Below, in pieces: positions 28,534-37,717 of a stretch of DNA of 64,000 nt. Source of the stretch: Alteribacillus sp. YIM 98480. Lineage in GTDB: Bacteria > Bacillota > Bacilli > Bacillales > Marinococcaceae. Numbering within the stretch: the stretch's first letter is position 1; every line of letters starts with the position of its first letter. The translations under genes were made by a program, and so were the position numbers. The notes under the pieces were generated by a model. The model did not search any database and was not told the origin of the DNA. It worked only from the letters and a program-made list of their open reading frames with translations. The stretch spans positions 124,001 to 188,000 of the forward strand of contig NZ_VTOK01000002.1 of assembly GCF_009765375.1 (NCBI RefSeq), given 5' to 3'.

Positions 28534-28765
28534 GAATTTTAAAAATGTATCGTTTGAAGAAGCGATGGAGAAATTAGAGGGCATTGTAGAAAAACTCGAA
28601 GAAGGTGAAGTTCCTTTAGAGCAGGCAATTGCTATGTATCAAGAGGGGATGAGCCTTTCTAATGTTTGTCATGAAAAACTGCAGCGTATTGAAAAACAGA
28701 TGGACAGAGTAGTCGAGGAAGATGGGGAAGTAAAACCTCTCTTATCTGAGGAGGATGAAGAGTGA
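28523..28765 (+). CDS. xseB: Exodeoxyribonuclease VII small subunit
   Basis: 80 residues from the GTG at 28523, with AAGGGGG at 28508-28513. An ATG at 28514 adds three residues but abuts the ribosome site. [20 protein letters not shown], split at the hinge, and [12 protein letters not shown] are typical of the helical-hairpin XseB. It overlaps xseA by 11 bp and ispA by 4 bp (GTGA). Confidence 0.93.
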   Translation: MTDENFKNVSFEEAMEKLEGIVEKLEEGEVPLEQAIAMYQEGMSLSNVCHEKLQRIEKQMDRVVEEDGEVKPLLSEEDEE

Positions 28766-29649
28766 GTATCACAGAACTACAAGCTTTTATTTCTCAATTT
28801 AAAAATGAGCTGGAAAAAAGACTACCAGTATTTTTGGAAAAACTGGAATGTCCAGATACCTTGAAAGAAGCAATGCTTTATTCTATTAATGCCGGTGGAA
28901 AAAGAGTCCGTCCCTTGTTAATGCTTGCGGCTGTCCAGTCATATCGTAACGTTGAAGAATCTGATTATGCGGTAGCTTGTGCAGTCGAAATGGTTCATAC
29001 GTATTCACTCATTCATGATGACTTACCGTCTATGGATGATGATGACTACCGGCGAGGAAAACCCACAAACCATAAAGTATTCGGAGAAGCATTTGCCGTT
29101 TTGGCCGGTGATGCTCTCTTAACCAAAGCATTTGAAGTTATTAGTTCCCTTAAAGAGTTAGAAAGTCATAACAGAATCTTATTAATAAGAGAGTTAGCCA
29201 AATCAGCGGGGGCTGAAGGAATGGTTGGGGGACAGGCTGCAGATTTAGAGGGGGAAGGAAAAGATCTCTCGTTAGAGCAGCTTGAATATATTCATCACCA
29301 TAAAACAGGAGATCTTTTAAGTTTTTCCGTTGTGGCAGGCGGGATATTAGGTGAAGCTCCAGACACTGATATGGATAATATCAGAGCGTTTGCCAGAGAG
29401 CTGGGTCTTGTTTTTCAAATCAAAGATGATATTTTAGATATTGAAGGCGATTCAATAGAAATGGGAAAGGCAGCCGGAAGTGATGAAGGCAGAGAAAAAA
29501 GTACATATCCACGACTATTGACACTTGATGGTGCCAAAGAAAAGCTCATCACTCATGCAGATAATGCTAAAGAATACTTGCGTTCTGTGTCAGGTAATCC
29601 ACTATTGCTTGAGGATTTTATACATTATATTACGGAGCGCACCAAATAA
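28762..29649 (+). CDS. ispA: Farnesyl diphosphate synthase
   Basis: 295 residues, GTG start overlapping the xseB stop. It condenses isopentenyl diphosphate with allylic diphosphates to farnesyl diphosphate. The first aspartate-rich motif is DDLPSMD (86-92) with [13 protein letters not shown], the second DDILD (222-226); GGKRVRP is at 45-51. The product feeds undecaprenyl and menaquinone synthesis. It lies immediately upstream of the OLE RNA and two genes before dxs, so both ends of isoprenoid synthesis are encoded together. Confidence 0.96.
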   Translation: MSITELQAFISQFKNELEKRLPVFLEKLECPDTLKEAMLYSINAGGKRVRPLLMLAAVQSYRNVEESDYAVACAVEMVHTYSLIHDDLPSMDDDDYRRGKPTNHKVFGEAFAVLAGDALLTKAFEVISSLKELESHNRILLIRELAKSAGAEGMVGGQAADLEGEGKDLSLEQLEYIHHHKTGDLLSFSVVAGGILGEAPDTDMDNIRAFARELGLVFQIKDDILDIEGDSIEMGKAAGSDEGREKSTYPRLLTLDGAKEKLITHADNAKEYLRSVSGNPLLLEDFIHYITERTK

Positions 29650-29669
29650 TTTTGTGATATTTCAATTAT

Positions 29670-29699
29670 TTGTGCTAAGATTTTAGATCGTGGTATAAT
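29670..29699 (+). promoter_or_regulatory. Candidate promoter for OLE RNA
   Basis: TTGTGC (29670-29675) and a perfect TATAAT (29694-29699) are separated by 18 bp. Transcription would begin near 29706, only a few bases before the terminal helix of the OLE RNA. It would allow OLE to be made independently of the upstream folD-ispA transcript. Confidence 0.6.
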
Positions 29700-29705
29700 A
29701 TATAT

Positions 29706-30300
29706 ACAAAATATCGGATGGCGCAGTATTCTAGTCGATTCTCCATTCTCGAGGGCGGGCCTAAAAATCCGCTGAAGGGCACATCGATGAAGTTCCTGAT
29801 GCCGGCTCGAAGCGCCCAGCTTTGGGTCGGTGTTGGGAGTAAAGGTGTAAGGGCGATCCACAAAGGCATGTGGGCGTGAACCCTTTCACCGCGGAGGCCT
29901 CTTATTTTATGGGTAAATAAGAGGTAAGACCTGCAAAACATGCCAAAGGGTAGGTATGTGTGCAGCGTAGCCTGCCTTGAGTGGAGCAGCGGGGAAGGTA
30001 AAGTCTAGGATGATTACCGTAGGCCAACGGATACTTTCCTATCACCTGAAACCTGCTCTGCAAAAGAGGCTAAGAGAGTGGCACGGAATTGTTGAGGAAA
30101 ACTCCTAGACTGTTCATATAGACGAATAAAGTGGATTGCAGTGTGTGCTGAGTGGCAATCCAGTCTGATGTCCGGCGACGGCATCAAGCTGTTTTTAAAG
30201 GGAAACCACCAAGGCGGCGACGCTTTGGCAAGCAGCTGGGAAATCCTACTGGACCTAAGACACAATGTTTACGCTTTATATCGGCCATCCGATTTCTACA
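29706..30300 (+). ncRNA. ole: OLE RNA (ornate, large, extremophilic)
   Basis: This is a ~590-base GC-rich, non-coding stretch between ispA and oapA-dxs, the defining location of OLE RNA in halophilic and alkaliphilic bacilli. The ends close in a perfect 10-bp helix: ATCGGATGGC (29713-29722) with GCCATCCGAT (30284-30293). Many internal hairpins are evident, e.g. CCTCTTATTT/AAATAAGAGG at 29898-29922. Purine-rich conserved-looking blocks occur throughout (GGGCGTGAACCCTTTCACC, AAACCACCAAGGCGGCGACG). OLE binds the membrane protein OapA and others and localises to the membrane; in B. halodurans loss gives sensitivity to cold, short alcohols and Mg2+. Assignment rests on synteny, size, structure and the downstream oapA, not on an alignment. 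Confidence 0.93.
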
Positions 30301-30343
30301 TATGTTTATTTTAACCAACATTCGTAAAATATATTAGGTGATT

Positions 30344-30952
30344 ATGCAAATAATGAAAAGTATATGGAAAAATTCTATACGTTGGAGCGTTTTAATTGCC
30401 GTTATCACACTGGTGTTAGCGGCTATTTTTTCAATTATCTCCACAGCTGTTTTAAGTGGAGTAGGCTGGGCTGTTGGAATGATTATTGTGCTGATGATCG
30501 TTTTTGTTGGTGTGTTTTTTGATATGATTGGAGTAGCGGCGACTGCAGCATCTGAAAAACCATTTCATTCGATGGCTTCAAAAAAAGTTCCCGGGGCATA
30601 CCAGGCAATGAAAATAACAAGAAATGCAGATAAAGTAGCGAATTTTTGTGCAGACGTTATCGGTGATATATCTGGCGTAGTAAGCGGAACAGCAGCTTCT
30701 GCTGTTGTATTGCAATTAACATTTGCTGCGGGTTCAAGTGATGGAAGTACGCTTCAATTTATTTTAAGTGTAATATTTACAGGTGTAGTAGCAGCATTAA
30801 CAGTAGGTGGAAAAGCATTAGGCAAAACATTTGCCATTACTTTTTCTACCACGATTATTTTTCAAGTTGGCCGTATCTTTTATTTGCTCGAACATAAATT
30901 AAAAATTAAATTATTTAACAAAAAGTCGACCAAGAAAACAAAGAAAGTTTAA
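30344..30952 (+). CDS. oapA: OLE-associated membrane protein OapA
   Basis: About 202 residues from the ATG at 30344; another ATG at 30353 is possible and the start is uncertain because only AGGTG precedes it. It is a membrane protein with hydrophobic segments near residues 14-36, 40-62, 115-135 and 140-160 and a basic C-terminus ending [10 protein letters not shown]. The central [18 protein letters not shown] recalls the DUF21/CNNM-type domain of magnesium-efflux proteins, which would fit the reported link between OLE and Mg2+; that comparison is from memory. OapA binds OLE RNA directly and carries it to the membrane. It lies 43 bp after the OLE terminal helix and 26 bp before dxs. Confidence 0.88.
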   Translation: MQIMKSIWKNSIRWSVLIAVITLVLAAIFSIISTAVLSGVGWAVGMIIVLMIVFVGVFFDMIGVAATAASEKPFHSMASKKVPGAYQAMKITRNADKVANFCADVIGDISGVVSGTAASAVVLQLTFAAGSSDGSTLQFILSVIFTGVVAALTVGGKALGKTFAITFSTTIIFQVGRIFYLLEHKLKIKLFNKKSTKKTKKV

Positions 30953-30978
30953 AACGATTGAAAGTGAGGGTTCGCTTC

Positions 30979-32868
30979 ATGGATTTAAAAACAATAAAGG
31001 ACCCGGCATTTGTGCAAGCATGCAGCCGACAAGAACTCGAAAGTTTAGCTCAGGATATTAGAGAATTTCTCATTCAAAAGCTGTCGGTGACAGGCGGCCA
31101 TTTAGGCCCTAATTTAGGTGTAGTAGAATTAACACTTGCTTTGCATCATCTGTACCAAACACCAAAAGACAAAATCATTTGGGATGTTGGACATCAAGCT
31201 TATGTTCATAAGATACTGACTGGACGAGCTGGACAATTTGATAGTCTTCGTAAATATAAGGGGTTGTGCGGTTTTCCAAAACGAGATGAGAGTGAACATG
31301 ATGTTTGGGAAACTGGCCACAGCTCTACCTCACTTTCTGCAGCTATGGGGATGGCGGTAGCTAGAGACTTGAAAGGAAGTAACGATCAAATAACAGCTGT
31401 TATCGGAGATGGTGCTTTAACTGGTGGAATGGCACTTGAAGCATTAAACCATATCGGTCATGAACAAACGAATTTGACCATCATATTAAATGACAATGAA
31501 ATGTCTATTGCACCAAATGTTGGAGCTCTTCACAGCATTCTTGGACGTCTCAGAACAACAGGTAAATATCAAAAAGTTAAAGATGATATAGAATTTTTAA
31601 TCAAAAAAATCCCTGCTTTTGGAGGGAGACTCGCTTCCACTGCTGAACGAGTTAAAGACAGTTTGAAATACTTGCTTGTCTCTGGAATGTTTTTTGAGGA
31701 AATGGGATTTACCTACCTCGGTCCTGTTGATGGTCATGATTTTGACGATCTGTTGTCTAATATTAAATATGGACGAGATACAAAAGGCCCGGTAATCGTT
31801 CATGTGTTAACCAAAAAAGGAAAAGGCTATGCTCCGGCTGAAAACGATGCCAAAGGTACTTGGCATGGGCTCGGACCTTATAAAATTGAATCAGGAGAAG
31901 TAGTAAAAAAACCAGGGCCGCCTGCTTACAGTGCAGTATTTAGCAGTACATTACAAAGACTCGCTCATGAAGATGAAAGAATTGTAGCTTTAACCGCTGC
32001 TATGCCCGGCGGTACCAAACTGGATCAATTTGGTGCTGAGTTTCCGGATAGAATGTTTGATGTAGGGATAGCTGAACAGCATGCCACCACTATGGCAGGA
32101 GGATTAGCGACACAAGGGATGAAACCTGTATTTGCCGTGTACTCCACGTTTTTGCAGCGAGGTTATGATCAACTTGTACATGATGTATGCAGGCAAAACT
32201 TAAATGTATTTTTTGCGATTGACAGAGCTGGCCTTGTTGGGGCGGATGGAGAAACGCACCAAGGGGTTTTTGATATTGCTTATTTACGCCACCTTCCAAA
32301 TATGAAAGTGTTAATGCCAAAAGATGAGAATGAATTACAGCATATGATTTATACAGCTTTACAATATGATGACGGCCCTATTGCAGTTCGTTACCCTCGC
32401 GGTAATGGCTATGGAGTTAAAATGGATGAGGAATTAAAAGAGTTAGAAATCGGAAAATGGGAAATCCTTAGGGATGGTAAAGATGCGACAATATTATCTT
32501 TTGGTACAATGCTTCCGGTAGCTGTTGAAGCAGCTAAGACGCTTTCTGAACAAAATATCCATGTTCGGGTTGTAAATGCCAGATCGGCTAAGCCATTAGA
32601 TGAAGATCTTCTGCAAGAGCTGCAGGAAGAAGGACAGCCTATTCTTACATTGGAAGAAGCAGCTTTAAAGGGAAGTTTTGGAAGTGCAGTTCTTGAGCAC
32701 TTTCATGACACTGGCTGCCATAACATGGTAATAGAACGGATGGGCATTCCAGATAGATACATTGAACATGGCAGTGTACCGGAATTGTATGAGGAAATAG
32801 GATTGACTGCAGAAGAAGTTATAAATAAAATTTTTACTTTTGTCCCTAGAAGACAGCAAAGGGCGTAG
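30979..32868 (+). CDS. dxs: 1-deoxy-D-xylulose-5-phosphate synthase
   Basis: 629 residues from the ATG at 30979 ([12 protein letters not shown]), with GTGAGGG upstream; a TTG at 30958 is possible but unlikely. It is a thiamine-diphosphate enzyme making DXP from pyruvate and glyceraldehyde 3-phosphate, the first step of the MEP pathway. [17 protein letters not shown] plus [12 protein letters not shown] form the cofactor site; [15 protein letters not shown] holds the catalytic glutamate. [18 protein letters not shown] is also typical. yqxC follows after 3 bp. Confidence 0.97.
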   Translation: MDLKTIKDPAFVQACSRQELESLAQDIREFLIQKLSVTGGHLGPNLGVVELTLALHHLYQTPKDKIIWDVGHQAYVHKILTGRAGQFDSLRKYKGLCGFPKRDESEHDVWETGHSSTSLSAAMGMAVARDLKGSNDQITAVIGDGALTGGMALEALNHIGHEQTNLTIILNDNEMSIAPNVGALHSILGRLRTTGKYQKVKDDIEFLIKKIPAFGGRLASTAERVKDSLKYLLVSGMFFEEMGFTYLGPVDGHDFDDLLSNIKYGRDTKGPVIVHVLTKKGKGYAPAENDAKGTWHGLGPYKIESGEVVKKPGPPAYSAVFSSTLQRLAHEDERIVALTAAMPGGTKLDQFGAEFPDRMFDVGIAEQHATTMAGGLATQGMKPVFAVYSTFLQRGYDQLVHDVCRQNLNVFFAIDRAGLVGADGETHQGVFDIAYLRHLPNMKVLMPKDENELQHMIYTALQYDDGPIAVRYPRGNGYGVKMDEELKELEIGKWEILRDGKDATILSFGTMLPVAVEAAKTLSEQNIHVRVVNARSAKPLDEDLLQELQEEGQPILTLEEAALKGSFGSAVLEHFHDTGCHNMVIERMGIPDRYIEHGSVPELYEEIGLTAEEVINKIFTFVPRRQQRA

Positions 32869-32871
32869 GCC

Positions 32872-33702
32872 ATGAAAAAAGAACGAATAGATATATTATT
32901 AGTTGAACAAGGTTTTTTTGATTCACGAGAAAAGGCAAAGCGCTCGATAATGGCAGGTTTAGTATTAGCTGACAATGAACGTGTCGATAAACCAGGTACT
33001 AAAATTGACAGATCTACCTCTATTCGTATAAAAGGAGAGGCGCTCCCTTACGTTAGCCGCGGTGGATTGAAACTTAAAAAAGCTTTAAATGTATTTCCGT
33101 TAAATCTGCAAAACAAAATTGTGCTGGATATAGGAGCTTCTACTGGAGGTTTTACGGATTGTGCTTTGCAAAATGGGGCTAAAATGGTATACGCTGTGGA
33201 TGTTGGATACAATCAGTTATCGTGGAAGCTGCGTAATCACGAAAAAGTTGAAGTAATGGAACGCTTTAATTTTCGATATGCAACACCTGAACATTTTAAA
33301 GAAAAGCCTGAGGCAGCGGTAGCTGATGTATCTTTTATATCTTTAAAACTTCTGTTGCCTCCATTAAAAAATATATTAATGAACGACAGTCAAGTATGTT
33401 TGTTAATAAAGCCTCAATTTGAAGCAGGACGTGACAAAGTTGGAAAAAAAGGTATTGTTCGTGATCCTCACGTCCATCATCAAGTTATTTATGATATTCT
33501 TTCGTTTGCAACATCCATAGGTTATACTCCAGTAGATATGAATTTTTCTCCTATTACTGGAGGAGACGGTAATGTTGAATTTTTATTGTTTATGCATTGG
33601 CACCCTTTGAGAGAAAATGAAAATTTAATTACGGAAAAGACTATATCTTCTGTCGTTGAAAAAGCCCACTCCCACTTTCATGCCGTTCAACGGGGTGAGT
33701 AA
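32872..33702 (+). CDS. yqxC: TlyA-family rRNA 2'-O-methyltransferase YqxC
   Basis: 276 residues. An N-terminal S4 RNA-binding domain (ERIDILLVEQGFFDSREKAK) joins an FtsJ-type methyltransferase domain with the SAM loop VLDIGASTGGFTDCAL and VDVGYNQLSWKLR. VADVSFISLKLLLPP and KPQFEAGRDKVGKKGIVRD are further signatures. The family methylates rRNA 2'-hydroxyls, although the B. subtilis target is less well defined than mycobacterial TlyA. A stable hairpin covers its stop codon (33686-33724). Confidence 0.92.
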   Translation: MKKERIDILLVEQGFFDSREKAKRSIMAGLVLADNERVDKPGTKIDRSTSIRIKGEALPYVSRGGLKLKKALNVFPLNLQNKIVLDIGASTGGFTDCALQNGAKMVYAVDVGYNQLSWKLRNHEKVEVMERFNFRYATPEHFKEKPEAAVADVSFISLKLLLPPLKNILMNDSQVCLLIKPQFEAGRDKVGKKGIVRDPHVHHQVIYDILSFATSIGYTPVDMNFSPITGGDGNVEFLLFMHWHPLRENENLITEKTISSVVEKAHSHFHAVQRGE

Positions 33703-33724
33703 GTATTTCTCATCCCCCGTTGAA
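33686..33724 (+). other. Stable hairpin spanning the yqxC stop codon
   Basis: TTCAACGGGGTGAG (33686-33699) pairs with CTCATCCCCCGTTGAA (33709-33724), 14 bp with a two-base bulge. No T-run follows (TGAATCCCCC), so it is not a standard intrinsic terminator; it could protect the 3' end of the mRNA or affect termination of translation. Confidence 0.55.
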
Positions 33725-33788
33725 TGAATCCCCCTTCAAATCCTGCGTATATTTTCTCGTCCTTTTCATTATATTTTTACTCGTATGT

Positions 33789-33817
33789 TTGTATAAATAT
33801 AAAAAATTAGTTATGAT
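33789..33817 (+). promoter_or_regulatory. Candidate promoter of argR
   Basis: TTGTAT (33789-33794) and TATGAT (33812-33817) with a 17-bp spacer lie 60 bp before the argR start, in the only sizeable gap of the folD-recN run. The AT-rich spacer could hold an ARG-type operator, but I see no clear one. Confidence 0.5.
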
Positions 33818-33876
33818 ACAATTAGCACTTTTACTTTATAGTTAATGATATTGGACGCATCAAGAGGAGGTTGCAC

Positions 33877-34326
33877 ATGAATAAAGGGCAGCGTCATATT
33901 AAAATTAGAGAATTAATAACAGACTTGGATATAGAGACACAAGATGAATTGGTGGATCGGTTAAAAAAGGGTGGTTATAATGTAACTCAAGCAACTGTGT
34001 CTAGAGACATAAAAGAGCTGCATCTGGTAAAAGTACCTATGATGGACGGAAGATATAAATACAGTTTGCCAGCAGATCAAAGATTTAATCCTTTACAAAA
34101 ATTAAAAAGAGCACTTGTTGACAGCTTCATCGGAGTTGATCAAGCTGACAATCTCATCGTTATGAAAACCCTTCCTGGAAATGCTAATGCTGTTGCGGTA
34201 TTAATTGATAATTTAGATTGGGAAGAGATATTAGGTACCATTTGTGGAGACGATACGATATTAATTATCTGCCGAGATAAAAAACAAGCTGGTCCTATTG
34301 TGGATCGGTTCCTTGAAATGCTTTAA
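33877..34326 (+). CDS. argR: Arginine repressor ArgR/AhrC
   Basis: 149 residues, identical in length to B. subtilis AhrC; the ATG at 33877 follows AAGAGGAGG. The N-terminal winged helix has [20 protein letters not shown]; the C-terminal arginine-binding and hexamerisation domain has [20 protein letters not shown] and [15 protein letters not shown]. It represses arginine synthesis and activates catabolism when arginine is high. recN follows after 25 bp. Confidence 0.96.
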   Translation: MNKGQRHIKIRELITDLDIETQDELVDRLKKGGYNVTQATVSRDIKELHLVKVPMMDGRYKYSLPADQRFNPLQKLKRALVDSFIGVDQADNLIVMKTLPGNANAVAVLIDNLDWEEILGTICGDDTILIICRDKKQAGPIVDRFLEML

Positions 34327-34351
34327 TTTAAAAGATGATCGAGGTGCTTTC

Positions 34352-36073
34352 ATGCTCGAAGAACTTTCGATAAAAAATTTCGCTATTATTGAAGAATTAA
34401 CTGTTCCATTCGGTGCAGGACTGACAGTATTAACTGGAGAAACAGGTGCCGGTAAATCCATTATTATCGATGCTATTGGCTTATTAATTGGAGGGCGCAG
34501 TTCAGTAGAATATGTACGCCACGGGGAAAAACGTGCAGAAATAGAAGGATTGTTTCGAATTGATGCTTCACATCCTTCAAGAAAGAAGCTTGAGGATGCA
34601 GGCATTGAAGTAGAAGAAGATATGGTGGTATTAAGAAGAGATATTACAGATCAAGGAAAAAGCGTTTGCCGTATAAATGGAAAATTAGTAACTTTAGCTA
34701 TACTACGGGAAACAGGTCAATCTTTGGTCGATATACATGGTCAACATGAACATCAGGAATTAATGCAGCCTGAAAAACATATTACTATGCTTGATCGTTT
34801 CGCAGGAAAAAAACTGTATGAAACCCTTCAGGATTACAAATCACGGTATCAAACCTTTATAAATCTTCAATCAGAATTAGAAAGATGGAGGGAAAACGAT
34901 CAAGAAACCGCGAACCGCCTTGATTTTATCCAATACCAATTAAATGAGATAGAAGCAGCAAGTTTAGTCCCTGGAGAAGATGAACAATTAGAGAAAGAAA
35001 GACATATTTTATCGAATAGCGAAAAATTATTCAGTCAGCTGAATAACACCTATGAAAGCCTCTATGGTGAAGGGAAAGCATTAGACTGGGCAGGACTGGC
35101 TATGTCACATTCTGAAGATGCTGCAGCTATTGATAGTGACATGGACAATGTAAATGAATCCATTCATACAGCTTATTATATGCTTGAAGAAGCAGCTTTC
35201 TCATTGAGAAATTATGTAGATTCTTTATCATTTGATCCTGAACGTTTAAATGAAATTGAAGCAAGATTAGAGGAAATTCAAAAGTTAAAACGAAAATACG
35301 GCAATTCTGTCATGGAAATACTTGAATTTTCCTCAAAAATCGAAGAAGAAATGGAGCACCTTACCAATAAAGACGAAAAAATTCAGGAATGTCAAGAACA
35401 ACTAAAAATAGCAGCCTTAGATTTAAAAGCAGAAGCTGATACGTTAACGGATTTGCGGTATCAAGCCGGAAAAGAGCTTTCGGAAAAAGTGAAAACGGAA
35501 CTTAAAGAGCTGTATATGGATAAAGCTGAGATGGAGGTAAACATAAAAGAATTAAAAAAAGGAAAGCAGTATGAATGGGAGAATGGACGAACCATTTTTA
35601 ATGACAATGGAAAAGATAAAGTTGAATTTTTAATGGCCACCAATGCCGGCGAACCTTTAAAACCACTTGCCAAAGTCGCATCTGGCGGAGAAATATCAAG
35701 AATTATGCTTGCCATGAAAACGATTTTGTCAGGTTTTCAGCACGTTACCTCCCTAATATTTGATGAAGTAGACACCGGAGTAAGCGGGCGTGTCGCCCAA
35801 GCCATCGCACAAAAAATATACCACGTTTCGGTTGGTTCTCAAGTATTGTGCATTACCCATCTTCCGCAAGTTGCTGCTATGGCTGATAACCATTTATTTA
35901 TCGAAAAAAGAGAAAAGGAAGACCGCGTAATAACTACTGTAAAACCAATAGATGGAATAAAAAAGGCGGATGAAATTGCCAGAATGATATCAGGGGTAGA
36001 AATAACGGAATTAACACGAAAAAATGCAAATGAATTATTGGCTATGGCCGAAAAGATTAAAACCAAATCATGA
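34352..36073 (+). CDS. recN: DNA repair protein RecN
   Basis: 573 residues, an SMC-like ATPase acting early at double-strand breaks. The Walker A GETGAGKS is at residues 29-36, two long coiled-coil arms surround the middle (about 150-370), and the C-terminal signature LKPLAKVASGGEISRIMLAM and Walker B SLIFDEVDTGVSG are intact. The start at 34352 (MLEELSIKNFAII) follows GAGGTG. It is the end of the folD-recN run; a terminator follows. No LexA operator is evident just upstream. Confidence 0.96.
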   Translation: MLEELSIKNFAIIEELTVPFGAGLTVLTGETGAGKSIIIDAIGLLIGGRSSVEYVRHGEKRAEIEGLFRIDASHPSRKKLEDAGIEVEEDMVVLRRDITDQGKSVCRINGKLVTLAILRETGQSLVDIHGQHEHQELMQPEKHITMLDRFAGKKLYETLQDYKSRYQTFINLQSELERWRENDQETANRLDFIQYQLNEIEAASLVPGEDEQLEKERHILSNSEKLFSQLNNTYESLYGEGKALDWAGLAMSHSEDAAAIDSDMDNVNESIHTAYYMLEEAAFSLRNYVDSLSFDPERLNEIEARLEEIQKLKRKYGNSVMEILEFSSKIEEEMEHLTNKDEKIQECQEQLKIAALDLKAEADTLTDLRYQAGKELSEKVKTELKELYMDKAEMEVNIKELKKGKQYEWENGRTIFNDNGKDKVEFLMATNAGEPLKPLAKVASGGEISRIMLAMKTILSGFQHVTSLIFDEVDTGVSGRVAQAIAQKIYHVSVGSQVLCITHLPQVAAMADNHLFIEKREKEDRVITTVKPIDGIKKADEIARMISGVEITELTRKNANELLAMAEKIKTKS

Positions 36074-36109
36074 AAAGCTGACCAAAACAGGTCAGCTTTT
36101 TTATTTTTA
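36073..36109 (+). terminator. Terminator of recN
   Basis: AAAAGCTGACC pairs perfectly with GGTCAGCTTTT around AAAACA, followed by TTATTTTTA. Confidence 0.88.
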
Positions 36110-36143
36110 CCTGCTTATAAATCCTTTGTCAGGAGGCAACTAT

Positions 36144-36245
36144 ATGAATACAACAGATAATTTAAATTGGGGACGAGGAGGATTTAATGCATGGATTGGG
36201 GGAGAAGAATTACTGGTGTTGCGCTATTATTATTATTTACCATAG
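36144..36245 (+). CDS. Possible 33-codon upstream ORF overlapping spoIVB
   Basis: AGGAGG (36131-36136) lies 7 bases before an ATG at 36144 that opens a 33-codon frame (MNTTDNLNWGRGGFNAW then GEELLVLRYYYYLP). The frame ends 55 bases inside spoIVB in another reading frame. Its ribosome site is at least as good as that of spoIVB itself. No homologue is recognised; it may be a leader that tunes spoIVB translation, or it may simply be fortuitous. Confidence 0.3.
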   Translation: MNTTDNLNWGRGGFNAWIGGEELLVLRYYYYLP

Positions 36246-37444
36246 GAATAACAAATCATACGGTTCAAACATTTTTAAATATACCGGATGAATTCACTTT
36301 TTTTGAGTCCGATTGGCAAAATGACAATATTGTCAGCGGTATTCAAAACAAAGTAAATATAAGAAATAAAAACGATGTACAAATCACTGAAAATCAAGAA
36401 AAATCAAACGCTTCAATAAAAGTCACGTCTATGCCGAAAAAACAAAGTAAAATAAAAACATTACCAGATATCAAATTAGTTCCAGGCGGTGACTCTATTG
36501 GGGTAAAACTGCAATCAGACGGGATAATGATTGTAGGTTTTCATGAAATAGCTGCAGATAAAGGAAGAATTTCTCCGGCAAAAGAGGCAGGAATGAAAGT
36601 AGGAGACAGGATTATTTCTATAAATGGAAAGAAAGTAAATCAGTTAGAAGACGTTGTACAAATCTTAGAAAATGCCAAGACAAGTGAATCACTTCAAGTT
36701 AAAGTAAAAAGAAACAATGAAGAACGAAAATTAAATGTAAAAATGCATCAAGGAAAAAAAGGAAATGTGATTGGAGCTTATATTCGCAATGCAGCATCAG
36801 GAGTAGGTACGTTAACGTTTTATGAACCTAAAAGTGGGAAATTTGGCGCTTTAGGTCACGTGATTGCTGACTCGGATACTAAAAAGCCTATTATCGTTGA
36901 AGATGGAACGATTGTCCGTTCTTCCGTTAGGTCTATTGAAAGAGGAGCTAATGGCAAGCCGGGGGAAAAGCAAGCTGTGTTATCGACTGACAACGATATT
37001 CTAGGAAAAGTGACAAAAAATAGTTCGTTTGGTGTGTTTGGTCATTTAGATAAAGACAGACTTTTAAAAAAGCCATTTTTTTCAAAACCGCTTCCTATAG
37101 CATTTGCTCATGAAGTAAAAAAAGGACCTGCAGAGATATTAACTGTAGTAGAAGGTGAAAAAATCGAGAAGTTTGAAATTGAAATTGTACAATCTGTCCC
37201 TCAAATGCACGCAGCCTCCAAAGGAATGGTCATAAAGGTGACAGATGATGAATTATTAGAAAAAACAGGCGGAATTATTCAAGGAATGAGCGGCAGCCCT
37301 ATCATCCAAGACGGAAAAATCATCGGAGCGGTTACACACGTATTTGTAAATGATTCAACCTCAGGATACGCTTCTCATATCGAATGGATGCTTGAAGAAG
37401 CAGGAATTGAGACGTATATAAAGGAAAGGAAAAAAGCAAGTTAA
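36191..37444 (+). CDS. spoIVB: SpoIVB serine peptidase
   Basis: 417 residues. It has an N-terminal membrane anchor (ITGVALLLLFTIGITNHTVQ), a PDZ domain around residues 115-185 (AKEAGMKVGDRIISINGKKV) and an S55 peptidase domain. The nucleophile is the serine in IIQGMSGSPIIQDG, and GALGHVIAD carries the catalytic-triad histidine. Secreted from the forespore, SpoIVB cleaves SpoIVFA to trigger pro-sigma-K processing. The chosen ATG at 36191 has GAGGAGG 9 bases upstream. It is followed by a terminator and then spo0A, a standard order. Confidence 0.95.
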   Translation: MDWGRRITGVALLLLFTIGITNHTVQTFLNIPDEFTFFESDWQNDNIVSGIQNKVNIRNKNDVQITENQEKSNASIKVTSMPKKQSKIKTLPDIKLVPGGDSIGVKLQSDGIMIVGFHEIAADKGRISPAKEAGMKVGDRIISINGKKVNQLEDVVQILENAKTSESLQVKVKRNNEERKLNVKMHQGKKGNVIGAYIRNAASGVGTLTFYEPKSGKFGALGHVIADSDTKKPIIVEDGTIVRSSVRSIERGANGKPGEKQAVLSTDNDILGKVTKNSSFGVFGHLDKDRLLKKPFFSKPLPIAFAHEVKKGPAEILTVVEGEKIEKFEIEIVQSVPQMHAASKGMVIKVTDDELLEKTGGIIQGMSGSPIIQDGKIIGAVTHVFVNDSTSGYASHIEWMLEEAGIETYIKERKKAS

Positions 37445-37474
37445 GGAAAACTGGATTCAGTTTTCCTTTTTATA
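37443..37474 (+). terminator. Terminator of spoIVB
   Basis: AAGGAAAACTG pairs perfectly with CAGTTTTCCTT around GATT, followed by TTTATAT. Confidence 0.88.
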
Positions 37475-37556
37475 TATTCGCTAATGAAATAATTGTGGTA
37501 CGATAATATATATAACTTTATGAATGTAAAAATAATGTCGATTCATACATATTAAA

Positions 37557-37670
37557 TTTTGTCAAACGGCAAAAAACGACAAAAAGACAGAAAATGAAAG
37601 ATGTAAGGAGCTGGATTTTATTTTCTAAGAATTTTGAATTAAGGAAAGGGTATTAGACAGTCTTGTCGAA
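37557..37670 (+). promoter_or_regulatory. Candidate 0A boxes and sigma-H promoter of spo0A
   Basis: Three sites resemble the Spo0A box TTTGTCGAA: TTTGTCAAA (37558-37566), the reverse-oriented AACGACAAA (37575-37583) and CTTGTCGAA (37662-37670). AGGAGCT (37606-37612) and GAAT (37629-37632) could be a sigma-H promoter, although the 16-bp spacer is slightly long. This would match the autoregulated, sigma-H-driven sporulation promoter of spo0A in B. subtilis. Confidence 0.5.
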
Positions 37671-37717
37671 AAGAATATACAGACATGTGAAGAAAAATAT
37701 AATAAGGAGGTACATTT

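Noticed and set aside
30152-30337. 61-codon open frame in the 3' part of the OLE RNA
   Set aside because: Arg/Pro-rich translation without a ribosome site; explained by the GC-rich structured RNA.
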